From contig NC_080078.1 in the NCBI RefSeq assembly GCF_949987535.1, forward strand, positions 50,432,207 through 50,496,206: 64,000 nt of DNA, written 5' to 3'. Of this stretch, positions 24,683 to 35,543 are shown one piece after another. Position 1 is the first letter of the stretch. Each line of letters opens with the position of its first letter. The notes below the pieces were generated by a model. The model was not told the origin of the DNA. It worked only from the letters and a program-made list of their open reading frames with translations, and did not search any database. Origin of the DNA: Balaenoptera acutorostrata (lineage: Eukaryota > Chordata > Mammalia > Artiodactyla > Balaenopteridae). Made by a program: the position numbers and the translations under genes.

Positions 24683-27600
24683 CTGTAAGAAAGAGCGCTG
24701 CATGTAAATGGAATTTTCACAGAAATGAGCGTGTCCAGTGAGAAAAGATGTAACTACTTTCAAGTTAGTTCCAAGAAAATCATCTTATGGGACAGTTATT
24801 ACAAACATGATTAGACATTAAAGCAACATCTGAAATACATTCATAAGTTATTAATATTTCAACTTAGTAGCAACTCTGTATTATTAAAGACATTAACTTC
24901 ATGTAACCATTCTAGCCTGTATTTTAAAGCTACAAAAAATAGAAGATACTAGAACTGTTTGAGAAAGGACTGAAATCAAAAATAGTGAATATGAGGAAAA
25001 AATATAGCAAAATTCTATTATATATACTATACTATATTTAGTTAAAAATAACCCCCATGTTTTAGGAGAAATATATGTATGTAGACTTACTTAAAAATGT
25101 TTCTGCAAATTCAGATGGAAACAAGTATCTTTAATATCAACACTATAATGTTAGCAATGATTGCATCTTGACGCTATTATATAAGAATGACTTGAATTTC
25201 CCTTAAACACAAAACAAAACCTGATCTTAAGATATTTTTCAAGTAGTTCCAAGTGCAGTAGACTTTTAAATATGGGCTCCAATGCTATCTTCCAGTTAAC
25301 TTTACATAGAATCCAACGCAGGCTTTGTATCTGGCTTTTTTTTTTTTAAACTCTAAATTCTTTCTTCTCCCCCACACATTCCTTCCACCTTCAGAATTAA
25401 AGAATACATTATTTCCAGATATACTTAATTAAAAAACAAAGTAAGAAAGTCTAAGTATGCACTGTTTGTGTGCTTCTGTGAAGTGTCCCCATTTCAGGAG
25501 ATAAGATACTTCTTATTGTTTTGGGGGACAGTGGCAGTCTCCCAAGATGGTATGTAAAGATAGAAATCATCTGCTTCTTTTAGATGCTGTGGCTAAGAGA
25601 TAGTAAGAACTACACATGAGTAAAAAATACATACTAATAACATAATTAAAAAATTTTTCTAGCTAAGGTGTTTAGCTACTTGCTGTGACATTTTCCTTAG
25701 TGAAACACATATAACAGGAAATAAGCAATAGCTTCTGTAAGAAAGTACAAAAATATAAGAATGGCAATGAGAAAAATGACCACAATCATGAATGGAACCT
25801 GAATTTTTTTCTCCCAGGAAGCCCTTACTCTTTTCTGATAGACTAAGCCAGCCACTGGCAAGATGGCAAGACTGCTCGACTGAATACCTGCAGCACCAGG
25901 ACCGTGGGGAGGATTCTGCAGCACGGTCAGCACTTTGTAGCTCTTACCCTGGAACTGGCAAGTGAGCAGTCTTCCCTTTTTCTTGACAGCCCCCTTTCCA
26001 GGAGTACTGGCTACTCACCCACAATGCAGGGGTGAGGAAAACCTGGCCTCCGCTATCCCAGGCAACCACGCGGTGCTGATCAAGCACAGCACGACAGTAA
26101 ATGGCACCTGTTACATGTCTGATTCTTACCACTTTATGTGGACTGCTCATATAATTTTAAAAAGCTGTATCAAGATATATTCTAGGCAACACATTTATAA
26201 GAAAAGATGCCTGTCAAATGATGAGTCAAATGGCTTAGGTGAAATGGAATTTTGTGACTCGCACTCGGGTTTCCTAATTATGTACATATATCTGCGGCAA
26301 CACAACAGTCTACTTGACTACAGTGATGCCAAAATGCCGAACTAGTGTCAGCATTCTCCTCTGCAACAGAAATAATGTCAGATATACAAAGCTAACTTCA
26401 CTGGGGAAAAAAACAACACACAAAAATCGCTACAGGTAGAATTGAGTTCCGTATGTATATCTCTAAAACATTACCAAGGTCGCAAAGTGTCTGTTCGTTA
26501 AAAGTAGTGGATTAGCTTATGTTTTGGTACTTCACGTGCTCACTTGCCTTTAATTTCCCTATCCCCCACTATGAAAGTTCTAGAGAGCAGCAAATGGATT
26601 TCAAAACTATACTACACATAAAGAATTAAACACTTTAAAGTTCTGGAACTAACTATAATACTTATTTTTCAGTAGGCAGAAGACAATATATAATAACATT
26701 TTAAATGTTTGTGGGATTACTGTCCAACTTGTTGACCCAATGAATAATTTTTTTCAACAAACATTGTAATTTATTCCAGTGACTCAAAATCCCCACAGCA
26801 GCAGGTAACCTTGAACTCTGATACACTTTGGTGTGCTAGAATGAGAATCAAGAAAAATCACCTAAATATTACTTAGAATAATCACTGGACCCTAACCACA
26901 CAGTAGACTATGACACTGTCCAGCACCAACACAGGTCACAGAAGTAGATTCTGTTTATCTGGTTAACATTTACTGGATTCTGAAAAAGACCCATGAGAGA
27001 GAAAACTATTTTTTAAATAAATTTATATCTTATAACCTTACATTTCTTTATGACCAATTAAAGTTTTTCTGAACAAATCCATATAAATCTATAGAAAATC
27101 ATTCATCTTTCAAAAATTTCTCCTCTACTACAAAATGCAAATGTCTCTTATCCTTGAGAAATAGTATCTGACTTCATGTGAGAGCATGTGTATGTATGTG
27201 TGCATCAAGATCAGACAATTTCAACAGAGAGTAAGTTTTATATTTGCTGATAGGAGACAATAACTCCTAGAAAACTTAAAAACCTCCTAACTGGTGGTAT
27301 TTAAATAATGTATATAATTTCTGGAATTGTGAAGCAAAAATATAATTTATGTCTTTTTAAAGACTTCTTCACACCCAATACTTTCAGAGAGAACATGCTC
27401 TATTAGATAACACACCAGAAAGTTTTTCTTTAATTATAAGTCATTAAAAATGAAATCACTATAGGTGCCACTTGTCCCCAAATTCCATGCCAAGGTGTGA
27501 TTGTAAACGTCTGCTTCATTCCACATGTTCCCCATGGAAAGATGCACAGGAGTTTTCATCAAAAACATATACAAGGTAAGCAGCACCCACTTTCTTCATC

Positions 27601-27703
27601 AGTCTCTCTTTTCTATTACCTGGAAGTTATACTTAACTGTGAAGCCATAAGAGCACAAAAACAGCATAAACAAACTCTTTCCAAACATACGCAAGATGCT
27701 TAC
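24683..27703 (-). other. BTBD3: BTBD3 intron between coding exons 3 and 4
   Basis: A 3,021-bp phase-2 intron with donor GTAAGC at 27703 and acceptor TTACAG at 24683. It is AT-rich, and no retained repeat or nested gene is evident. Open frames at 25697-25933 and 25962-26345 have no recognisable domains and are treated as chance. Confidence 0.8.
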
Positions 27704-27822
27704 TTCAGCATAGCGAGAAAAGCAGCAGGGTCGACATCTGGTATACGGATCTCATCTTTGTCCTCGGCAAGTTCTCCGTAAAACATTGCATGGAAAACAG
27801 AGCTCCCAACAGCTAAAACATA
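27704..27822 (-). CDS. BTBD3: BTBD3 coding exon 3 (core of BTB domain)
   Basis: A 119-bp exon encoding residues 144-182 plus two bases of codon 183. It was recovered by splice logic because it is too short to stand out as an open frame. On the minus strand the acceptor is CTCCACAG, ending at 27823, and the donor is AA|GTAAGC at 27703. It encodes YVLAVGSSVFHAMFYGEL, then an acidic loop and IRIPDVDPAAFLAML. These are the central helices of the BTB/POZ fold, which mediate dimerisation and cullin-3 contact. The VDP triplet is VEP in the family as I remember it, a conservative change. Joining it with the flanking exons keeps the frame open. Confidence 0.95.
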
Positions 27823-28393
27823 CTGTGGAGAAAGGGAAATCTTATTTCATGCACTAAATTGAAAACATTTTCAGCAAATCAATCCAGAAAAACAACTCTA
27901 AGCAATCAGCTTTAGTGGACACAGAGCACCTAACACCTGCTCTACTGACAAAGCCAAGGAAGGTACAGTGGATCCGGCCATGAAAGCAAAAGACAGAAGC
28001 TCATGCAAACCAGTCTCTATGCTGCTAATTATCAAGGCTTTAACAGACTGATGCCCAAGTTCCTTCATTATAAAATAAATAAAATAAAAGCTTATCTAAC
28101 TGATTTCTAGGAGAAGGGGAAACATATGACTTTCCTAACCTATCACAACAACTTCCCATGACTGTAGAGTTAAGAGGGCATGTTTTTGTTTGAGACATAA
28201 AGCAGGGTAGAAGGAAACAAAGAAAAAAATTAAGCGTGGCCAAGGCCCTCTGGAGACGCTGCGCTTTCTCTGTGATCGGGTGAAACACGCACTGCCTGCC
28301 ATTGGCAAGCTGCCCACCCCAAGTTCCAGGCTCACGGAGAGGGTCCCTCTTTGTAAATCTCAGTACTAAACGAGTAATGCATCTGTTGCTTAC

Positions 28394-28484
28394 TTTGTGT
28401 CCTGGCAACCGCTGAGTCCCACCTGGTGGCCCAACCACAAAATGTACATCTGCCATCAAATCATTATTGAACATCACTGCATTT
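28394..28484 (-). CDS. BTBD3: BTBD3 coding exon 2 (start of BTB domain)
   Basis: A 91-bp exon whose first base completes arginine 113 and which then encodes residues 114-143. On the minus strand the acceptor is TGTTTACAG, ending at 28485, and the donor is CACAAA|GTAAGC at 28393. It encodes MFNNDLMADVHFVVG and GGTQRLPGHK, the first strand and helix of the BTB domain. The intron on its 5' side is 483 bp. The intron on its 3' side is 571 bp and phase 0. Confidence 0.95.
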
Positions 28485-28967
28485 CTGTAAACAGAGGCAA
28501 TTCATTAATTCACAGCGTTTTAACACCCCCTCCCCAACATACAAAACCCACAAAAGGTTCACAAGCTAAACAACAGTTTAATAACTTCAGGGTAAAGCTA
28601 CAAATAAAGGTTCCAACTATACAACTGTGTTTGTAATCACTGCAAACACATGGAAGTAACTGAAGTTTAAAAAAAAAGTTATCCAAACTTTTCTTTAGAC
28701 TTAAGGACAAATAAAAGGTTTCTATCTTCTATAACCCACAGACACAACCCTGTCACCTAAATGTTACAGCTTACAAAAACATTTTTTATCTAAGAGGAAA
28801 ACAGCTGTACTATTCTGGAAAAGATACAAGGCAGTTTTCCATTACCAATAAAGCTTCTGGGAAAAGAGGAAACACAGATTTATGTTAAAATACATTACAC
28901 GTTGTGCAAAAGCAGAAACTTCAACACAGGAAAACTTTTAAAGTAAATATGCTAGCCCGGCACTTAC

Positions 28968-29305
28968 CTCTCTCTAATGGTGGGATAAAGACCCTGCCAA
29001 TTCGGGGCCGGAATAAGGTTGTTGTTACTGAGATTCTGCTGGTGGTACTGCTGGACAGTGGTGCTGCTGGAGTTGGCTGGTTTTTTTCGGGGGAATATAT
29101 CAGCAGCCATCTTCTTCTTCTTTTTAGTCTTCAAGGTAATTATTTCATAACAAACTGGAGGCAACTTGCTGCTGCTGCTACTGCTGCTGCTGCTACTGCT
29201 GGGATTTGTTTTCTTCGAGCTTTTCTTGGATCTGTTCTTTACCGTCTCTGGAAGCATCAAGAAGAAGGTGAGACATTTCATGTTCTTTTCCTTGTCATCT
29301 ACCAT
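28968..29305 (-). CDS. BTBD3: BTBD3 coding exon 1 (N-terminus, two in-frame starts)
   Basis: A 338-bp exon encoding residues 1-112 and two bases of codon 113, ending at donor AG|GTAAGT (28967). The long-form start at 29305 begins MVDDKEKNMKCL and has a middling context (C at -3, G at +4). Next come a basic stretch, an 11-serine run (29201-29169, AGC/AGT codons), and KTKKKKK. A second ATG at 29110-29108 (MAADIFPRK) has a strong context (A at -3, G at +4). It gives a 461-residue protein, the length I recall for the shorter mammalian isoform. The long form here is 526 residues against about 522 recalled for human, and the difference probably lies in the low-complexity N-terminal region. The N-terminus looks unstructured and precedes the BTB domain. 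Confidence 0.93.
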
Positions 29306-29380
29306 GAGTACAGTAGGTCTCTCTTTATAGCCAGATATTCCAAATCGGTGTGAGCATCAAGGAAAAGAGGCTAGCACGAG
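29306..29380 (-). other. BTBD3: BTBD3 5' UTR part of first coding exon, with short upstream ORF
   Basis: The best acceptor upstream of the start is the pyrimidine-rich TTTCTGTTCTCATCTTAG on the minus strand, with AG at 29382-29381. That leaves 75 bases of leader. The leader contains an upstream ATG at 29357-29355 in a weak context, opening a 10-codon frame that stops at 29325, 19 bases before the main start. The exon boundary is a prediction without transcript support. Confidence 0.6.
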
Positions 29381-31180
29381 CTAAGATGAGAACAGAAACC
29401 AGCAAGCTGATATTTTGCTTCTTTTCTCAGCCGGGCAAGGTGACCTTTTTACTATGTTGAATTAGAAACTGGCTTTAAGTTTTATCCAGTACTGGGTCTG
29501 TTAAATACATCCCCATCATGATTCCTGTTCCTCTTATTTGCTCATAAAAATAACCCAGTTTCCTAGATCACCTGAAAATGCTACACTGAGCAAAGGTGAC
29601 AGGCAGAGAGCCGTAGCACTTGTTTTCTGAATTAGGTTAGCAAGATGTGCTGGAGCCGCGTGAGTCTGTTCGGCCGGCTGAAGTTGTGTGGTGAATGGAT
29701 CGGAGGAGAGTAGGTATTACAGCCCTGCAGATGGAGTCAGACAGCCAGTGCTCGGAGCCAATAGCTGAAGTCACCAGTCATGATTGGACCAAGCAAAACA
29801 GTGACACCTATTGTAGTGTGCATAGTTCTGATATTAAAGGAACAGCAGTTGCATTCTCTTGGCTACTATATTATTGTACATTTAAATAAGATAAACAACC
29901 AATGAAATATATTGGAAAACAGGAAGAGAAGAGTTTATGTCCACAGATTTTTCTTCAGTAGATGTGCATTTTTATTCCCCCAGTTAAACAAGCAGGGACT
30001 GATATCCACTCTGTTTCTAGTAAAATCTTGATCCCGGCAGCATTTAGTTTCTAGTACTTCAAACAAAATCTTCCATTCTACCAGCTAAAAGGGATTATTA
30101 ATAGCAAATCCATATTAAACACATTTATTACAGCTTAATGGGAAGGAATGAAATTTTTCTTTTTCCTTTTTTAGTCTCTTTGAATGCAAGTTATAGTCTA
30201 GTACAAATAAGAGATGAGGTCATGTGTTCATTTTACCCCCCAGTGTTTTCTAGCTCCTATAATGATCTTTGACAGGAGTCCCAGATCACAAAATACTGTT
30301 AATTAGACTAAAATGATACCAGTTGCTTTAGCTGCACTGAAACATAAGACACATTCTGGATGTAAAAATAAGATTCAAATGAGACAAATCTGGTAATCAG
30401 TGTTTAAAGGCTGTAATTCACTAAAAATATGTGAAATGGGGCCCTGTTTAGGACTTCAAAAAAATCCAACCTAAATGTTATGGTTACATTTAGCCTCATC
30501 ACAGTTTTAAAGAATGTAATTCACAAATTCTAACACAAAACCAATAATAAGGCTACCCAAAATGATACATGTTCCAATGCTGCACAGTTAAGATGCAAAC
30601 AGGTTCTCTCAGCTTTGAATCAGAACAGTACTAACAACCACTACACGGTTTTCATAGATGTGAACCCTCCAACGTTTCTAGCTTTGCTGAGTAAGGAAAA
30701 ACCAAAACACCTGCTGCAGGTTCCACACATGCGCATGCATTTCTAGGGGGGCCTAATGAGGAGAATGAAGCACTATCACTCCTACTGGTTTGAAGGGCGG
30801 CAGCCACGTGCTGCCCCCACCTGACGCACCTTCATGACCACCGCCCTGCTTGCTGCACCACATCCATCTGAATAATGAGTTCCTGAGAGTGAGGGCCCAA
30901 CAAATGGGAGCTTTGGTTGCTGTTATAACCGACAATCTACTAAAGATAACACAACTGAAATCAGACATTAAATCCCTGGGACCCGGAATCACTAAACTGA
31001 ACCAAGGAATATCCTCTTTATTGTCATCATTATTATTCTTAAACCTGTTTACAAAGCCACTGCAGGACAGACTGTGTGCAAAGAGAACCATGGTCTTTAG
31101 CACAGGTCGTTCACCCCCATTTCGTACAAACCCTGAAGTGCCACTTACTTACTACAAGTACCGTATTCCCAGTCATAGGG

Positions 31181-31182
<2 letters not shown>
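29381..31182 (-). other. BTBD3: BTBD3 large 5' intron, proximal part
   Basis: Start of a roughly 29-30 kb intron that separates the coding exons from the promoter region. It is AT-rich and mostly free of clear repeats. The open frame at 30850-31338 runs through a microsatellite and has no domain. No additional exon could be identified. Confidence 0.5.
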
Positions 31183-31221
<39 letters not shown>

Positions 31222-31272
31222 TCCAACTGCCTGCAAACACACTTCACCACACAATGTGTGTGTGTGTGTGTG
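31183..31272. repeat. (CA)n microsatellite followed by (TG)n
   Basis: A pure 37-base CA run occupies 31183-31219. After 35 unique bases, an 18-base TG run fills 31255-31272. The two are reverse complements and could pair. CA length is likely to vary between individuals. Confidence 0.97.
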
Positions 31273-32099
31273 AAACAGAGAGAGAGAAAGAAACACATGG
31301 AGAAAGGCACGAGGAAGAAACAAGTGAGTTCCTATTAGAGCTAACTTTTCAGAATATGATTAAAACCAAAGGATTTCTCTCCTGCTCAAGTGCTACTGAA
31401 CTTCCTGACCATCACCATCCTAGGAAAGCCCCCAGGACAGGGAGCTCCTTTTGACTGGGATTAATTCCCTGTGTACTTCTAACAAACCTAGTAGCTGGCT
31501 CCTTCAGGTCAGAAGTAATCAATTAGCATGGAAGGGAAATGAAGCGTTTTGAGACAGACTTACCAGCAGCTGGAAAGACAAAACAGACAAAAAGCATGAA
31601 AGACAGACACATGAACTTAGAAGTTTTGTGGTTTTTATTCATTTTGCATATAGTTCAACACCCTTCACCAGAAAAGCCTCCAAAACACACTGCTCTTTTA
31701 CCGCTAGAATAAAGGAAAAAGTGCACGTAATAGTTTAAGAAAGAAAATTATATAATATTTTAGAAAATGTTCTTTATAAAATTAAGTTTCAGTTATTTAG
31801 AAAATTAAGTTTTGTGGAGAAGCTTGGAAATATGAATTAAACTGGAATCACCTAGAACAGTGCTGCAAAGAGGGGGCTTGTCCTTATTCACGGATGTGGG
31901 GACCGATGAGCACGGCTGTTTTAAAGACATGTTTTTAACTACAAAAAATAATCCAGTTTTTTTAAAAAAAAGAAAGATATTTTAATTTTTGTAGCCAATT
32001 TGGAAAGGCATGAAAATGTTAATAAAATCAAGACAATGAAAAGCTTGCTGAGAGCCACCTTTTCTTACCACGATAATAAGGCAGTTAATATAAGGTCCC
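31273..32099 (-). other. Intronic, nothing identified
   Basis: AT-rich intronic sequence without a supported repeat or exon. Confidence 0.4.
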
Positions 32100-32250
32100 T
32101 GCTACTGCAGGTGTGGTCAAAGGGGCAGCAGTAGCACCTCCTGGGAGCCTGTTAGAAACCCATGACCTCAGCCAGACTCTGCATCAGAATCTGTATTTTA
32201 ACAAAACTCTCCAAGTAATCTATATGACATTCAAGTTTGAGAAAACCTCA
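32100..32250 (+). mobile_element. MER5A-type hAT (Charlie) element
   Basis: Ordered blocks: 'cctcctgggagcctgttagaaa', 'gactctgcatcagaatctg', 'tattttaacaaaactctccaag' and the end 'caagtttgagaaaacctc'. It is a non-autonomous DNA transposon remnant. Confidence 0.7.
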
Positions 32251-32639
32251 TATACATGACTAAGGGAATGCTACAAGGTCTTCCCAATGTTCCGGTATCA
32301 ACATCTGGAGCCACGTTTCACATTCATTTCAAGTGAATGGACAAATAATTCAAAATAATTTAATTTTGAACCTTCATGTCTTGTTCTGAAATTCTGATTA
32401 GCCCCTAAGTGTCAAATTCTATGATTCAGATGTGTAGACAGCCAACTGAGAGGTCCCCAAATATTTTTCAATTCTCAGGAAAAGAAGCTCAAGCCCAAAT
32501 TATTTTAAAGGGCAGTGACAGAGACAATTAGTGGGAAAAATAAAGGATTAAAAAATGCCAAGTGTGAAACAGATGAACCACCTAATATTTTAAAATAATC
32601 TACTTCAAATTCTATTTCAAAAAATTAGCACTGTGGTAC

Positions 32640-32790
32640 AGCACAATTAGCAATCAAATAGTCTGGTTCAGTCCTGGCTCAGCCACTAAAAATTAAAGAG
32701 CTGTGTGTGTGTTGGGAGGGGGAGGGAGGGAGAGTGTCGGGACAAATCATTTAGCCTTTAGAGCGCCTACACAATGAAGAGGTTCATCCA
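32640..32790 (+). mobile_element. MIR SINE interrupted by a G-rich simple repeat
   Basis: MIR-like 'tctggttcagtcctggctcagccact' is followed by 'gagctgtgtg' and later 'caaatcatttagccttt'. A (tg)n/(ggga)n tract at about 32701-32735 splits the core. Confidence 0.6.
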
Positions 32791-33949
32791 GAACTGATGA
32801 GTGTTTCTCAAACTTTACCCTCAATCCACAGCAAGAAATCCATTTTGTATTCAGACCCGGTACTAACACACATAAACACATATATCTATATACAAATGGA
32901 AAGAAGGTCACAAAACAAAACTTATGCTTAGCATGTTATGAAACACTCCGATATTTTCTGTTTTATTCTTTTCTTTTTAATGTTGGTTTTGATACAGTCC
33001 ATTGATTTCATGACCATAGTTTAAGTAACACTGGTCTAGATTATTTCCAAGGACTTTTAAGGCTTAACATCCCAGGGTTCTTTCCTATCAGGAATTTGGA
33101 CTAGGGGCCACCAGACAAGGAAGAAGGCAAGGCTGCATCAACTTAATGGAGCCCATGAAACAAACCCCTCAAATCACATGCAAAATTGGGAGTTTGCATT
33201 TATTTTTCTGGAAAGAGAAGCCATATCTGTCTTTCAGAGTAACTCATGATGCAGAACATAATAAAATGTTATGGAAATCGCAGATTAATTTGAATAGTCA
33301 AAATATTCATCGTATCACTTTATTTTCTGCTTTCATTTCTATAGTCTATCTCATTAAACACAAATTATGGCTTCTTTCCCCCCCTTGAAATTGAATATAA
33401 ATAGTTAAAATCCCATCTATTGAATCCGTAACCCATAAACATCACCCACTGGGTTGAAGAATAAAGAATACCAGCCTGGTATCTACTGTCAAATTTCACC
33501 TCTAAAATTTCTTTCTGACTAGCATACCACTTGTTCCTACACGTCCTGAATTTTAAAGCTGTTATGAGACATGGTTAATTTGCCCTCATAAAGTAAATAA
33601 ATAGGTGAAGTCAAGAAGCCCATCAATCTTTTATGAAAGTATTCTCAAAATACAAACATGCTGATCACGCAGTGTATTAGGTGTCGGGCATGCAATGGTG
33701 AGCAAGATTAGGAACCAAGCTGAAAAGGTTAGCTAATAGCAGTGGATTTCAGATAATTTTATAACTGCCGGAAAGTTCAATCACCTTTATCTCTTCCCAA
33801 TCAATTCCCGATAATAATAAAATTATGCACAGAATTAAGCTCACTTAGATCATCCTCTTCACCACTGGAAGGTTTGCCAGACATCCGGTCTTTATTTGGT
33901 ATTACAGAATCTTGTTTATTCAGTTTGGGGACTTGAGTAAGGTTTGGAA

Positions 33950-34130
33950 CTAAAAGGGACTATAGAAATCATTTAATGCAACTCTGTCCCACAGATAAGG
34001 TAACTAGGGGTCCAGAAGATTACGGGATTTGTGAAAAGTCCACAGTTAGGTTGTGGGGCAATGTCCAGACTGGAGCGCAGATTTCCTGACTGCTTGCTTA
34101 ATTGTGTCTGTTCCACTCGCTCTAATTTTC
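33950..34130 (-). mobile_element. MIR SINE fragment, reversed
   Basis: Reversed MIR features: 'cccacagataaggtaactagggg', 'ccacagttaggttgtggggc' and 'gatttcctgactgcttgc'. Strongly diverged. Confidence 0.45.
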
Positions 34131-34814
34131 ACCCACAGTAATTACCCCACAATCTTATGTAATGCTTTATCTTCATATTTCTAATCTACTTTAAAAGAAA
34201 AACACATGTCCGAATTTACAGTTATGAAAACCGTGAACATATATATACTCTGTACCCTGGCAGGAAGCAACTGCTGGAAGAATGAGAGAGGGACACTTTC
34301 TGGGAAGAAATGGAGAGGAACTGTAACAGGAAGGAACACAGGAGCGCAGCAGCCATGAGGAAGCCACTCAGAAACAGAAGAGTCTCTCCAGTGAAAGGAA
34401 AATTAGAAAACCAGCCATTCACGGTTAACACCAACAAATGCGATGTCAACTACTAACAACGCTGGCAACTCTTGTTTAACTTGCTCTAACCTTGCACTCC
34501 TTGTCTGGACTTGTATTTGGTTTACTACAAGACACCTAAACAGCTACAGGTTGGACACCTCCAGAACCTAACAGAGGAGAGTAATATAACCTGATAAATT
34601 ATGATGGAACACTGTTTTGGTTTTGCTTATCTTTCTCTTCAGTACTGAGCAAAAGTTATGTTTGTGATTTGGGAGGTATAAAATATAAGTGACAAAATGG
34701 TGGCAATCCCTAAAGATAGCAACAGTTGCTGGAAAACAGACTATATGCATGTTAAATTTGGAAATAAATACAGTCAAGCATTGGGCGGCACCGTATAGTG
34801 AAAAACAAAAAAAG
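34131..34814 (-). other. Intronic, nothing identified
   Basis: I could not assign this stretch to a repeat or exon. The short open frames lack any recognisable feature. Confidence 0.4.
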
Positions 34815-34985
34815 CCAATAACTAGCGAACTTAGGGTTAGTTACTTAGAATCTGTAAACCTCATTCTACTCATCTGCCAAATGGGGTGATTCTACCTAGC
34901 TCATCCCTTTCAGGTTTCTCCTGAAGGCAAGATGACATGTTTGTGAAAGCACTTTGATAAAAGTTGAAAACACTCTGCAAAGGTA
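34815..34985 (+). mobile_element. MIR SINE fragment
   Basis: The forward MIR core is visible: 'gttagttacttagaatctgtaaacctcattctactcatctgccaaatgggg', then 'acctagctcatcc' and 'gtgaaagcactttgataaa'. Confidence 0.65.
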
Positions 34986-35188
34986 AACTTCCACTATTAG
35001 TAACAATTGTACCCAAAGCAGGAAATATTTGTGATACAACTTTCCAAAACACAAAAACCCAAAGATTCATCTGGCTCCCTGCCCTCCTAATCTTCCTGGC
35101 TTACAGCTACTGACATTTCATCCATCTGCAGGCTTGCTCCAGCCCCACCAAGCAGGCCCCGGTTTGCTGTGGCTCTTGTTCGGATTTT

Positions 35189-35527
35189 TTTTTTTTTTTT
35201 TTTAAAGGATTTTCTTATTTATTTATTTATTTATTTATTTTTGGCTGTGTTGGGTCTTCGGTTCGTGCGAGGGCTTTCTCCAGTTGCGGCAAGCGGGGGC
35301 CACTCTTCATCGCGGTGCGGGGACCGCTCTTCATCGCGGTGCGCGGGCCTTTCTCTATCGCGGCCCCTCCCGTCGCGGGGCACAGGCTCCAGACGCGCAG
35401 GCTCAGCAATTGTGGCTCACGGGCCCAGCTGCTCCGCGGCATGTGGGATCTTCCCAGACCAGGGCTCGAACCCGTGTCCCCTGCATTAGCAGGCAGATTC
35501 TCAACCACTGCGCCACCAGGGAAGCCC
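35189..35527 (-). mobile_element. CHR-2-type SINE, reversed, young-looking
   Basis: The element is reversed: a poly-T start, (atttt)n, the conserved body, and the tRNA-derived head at the right end (tcaaccactgcgccaccagggaagcc). A perfect 16-bp duplication, ctcttgttcggatttt, flanks it at 35173-35188 and 35528-35543. A 17-base block (ctcttcatcgcggtgcg) is duplicated inside at 35303 and 35327. The perfect duplication and high CpG content suggest a fairly recent insertion. Confidence 0.95.
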
Positions 35528-35543
35528 CTCTTGTTCGGATTTT

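Noticed and set aside
24683..24720. Extension of the BTBD3 last exon to an ATG at 24720
   Set aside because: The extra bases lie upstream of a clear acceptor (TTTCTTACAG) and the spliced frame with exon 3 is exact, so the ATG is intronic.
28040..28477. 145-codon minus-strand frame reading through BTBD3 exon 2 into the intron
   Set aside because: Only the first part is the real exon; the remainder follows a consensus donor and has no BTB sequence.
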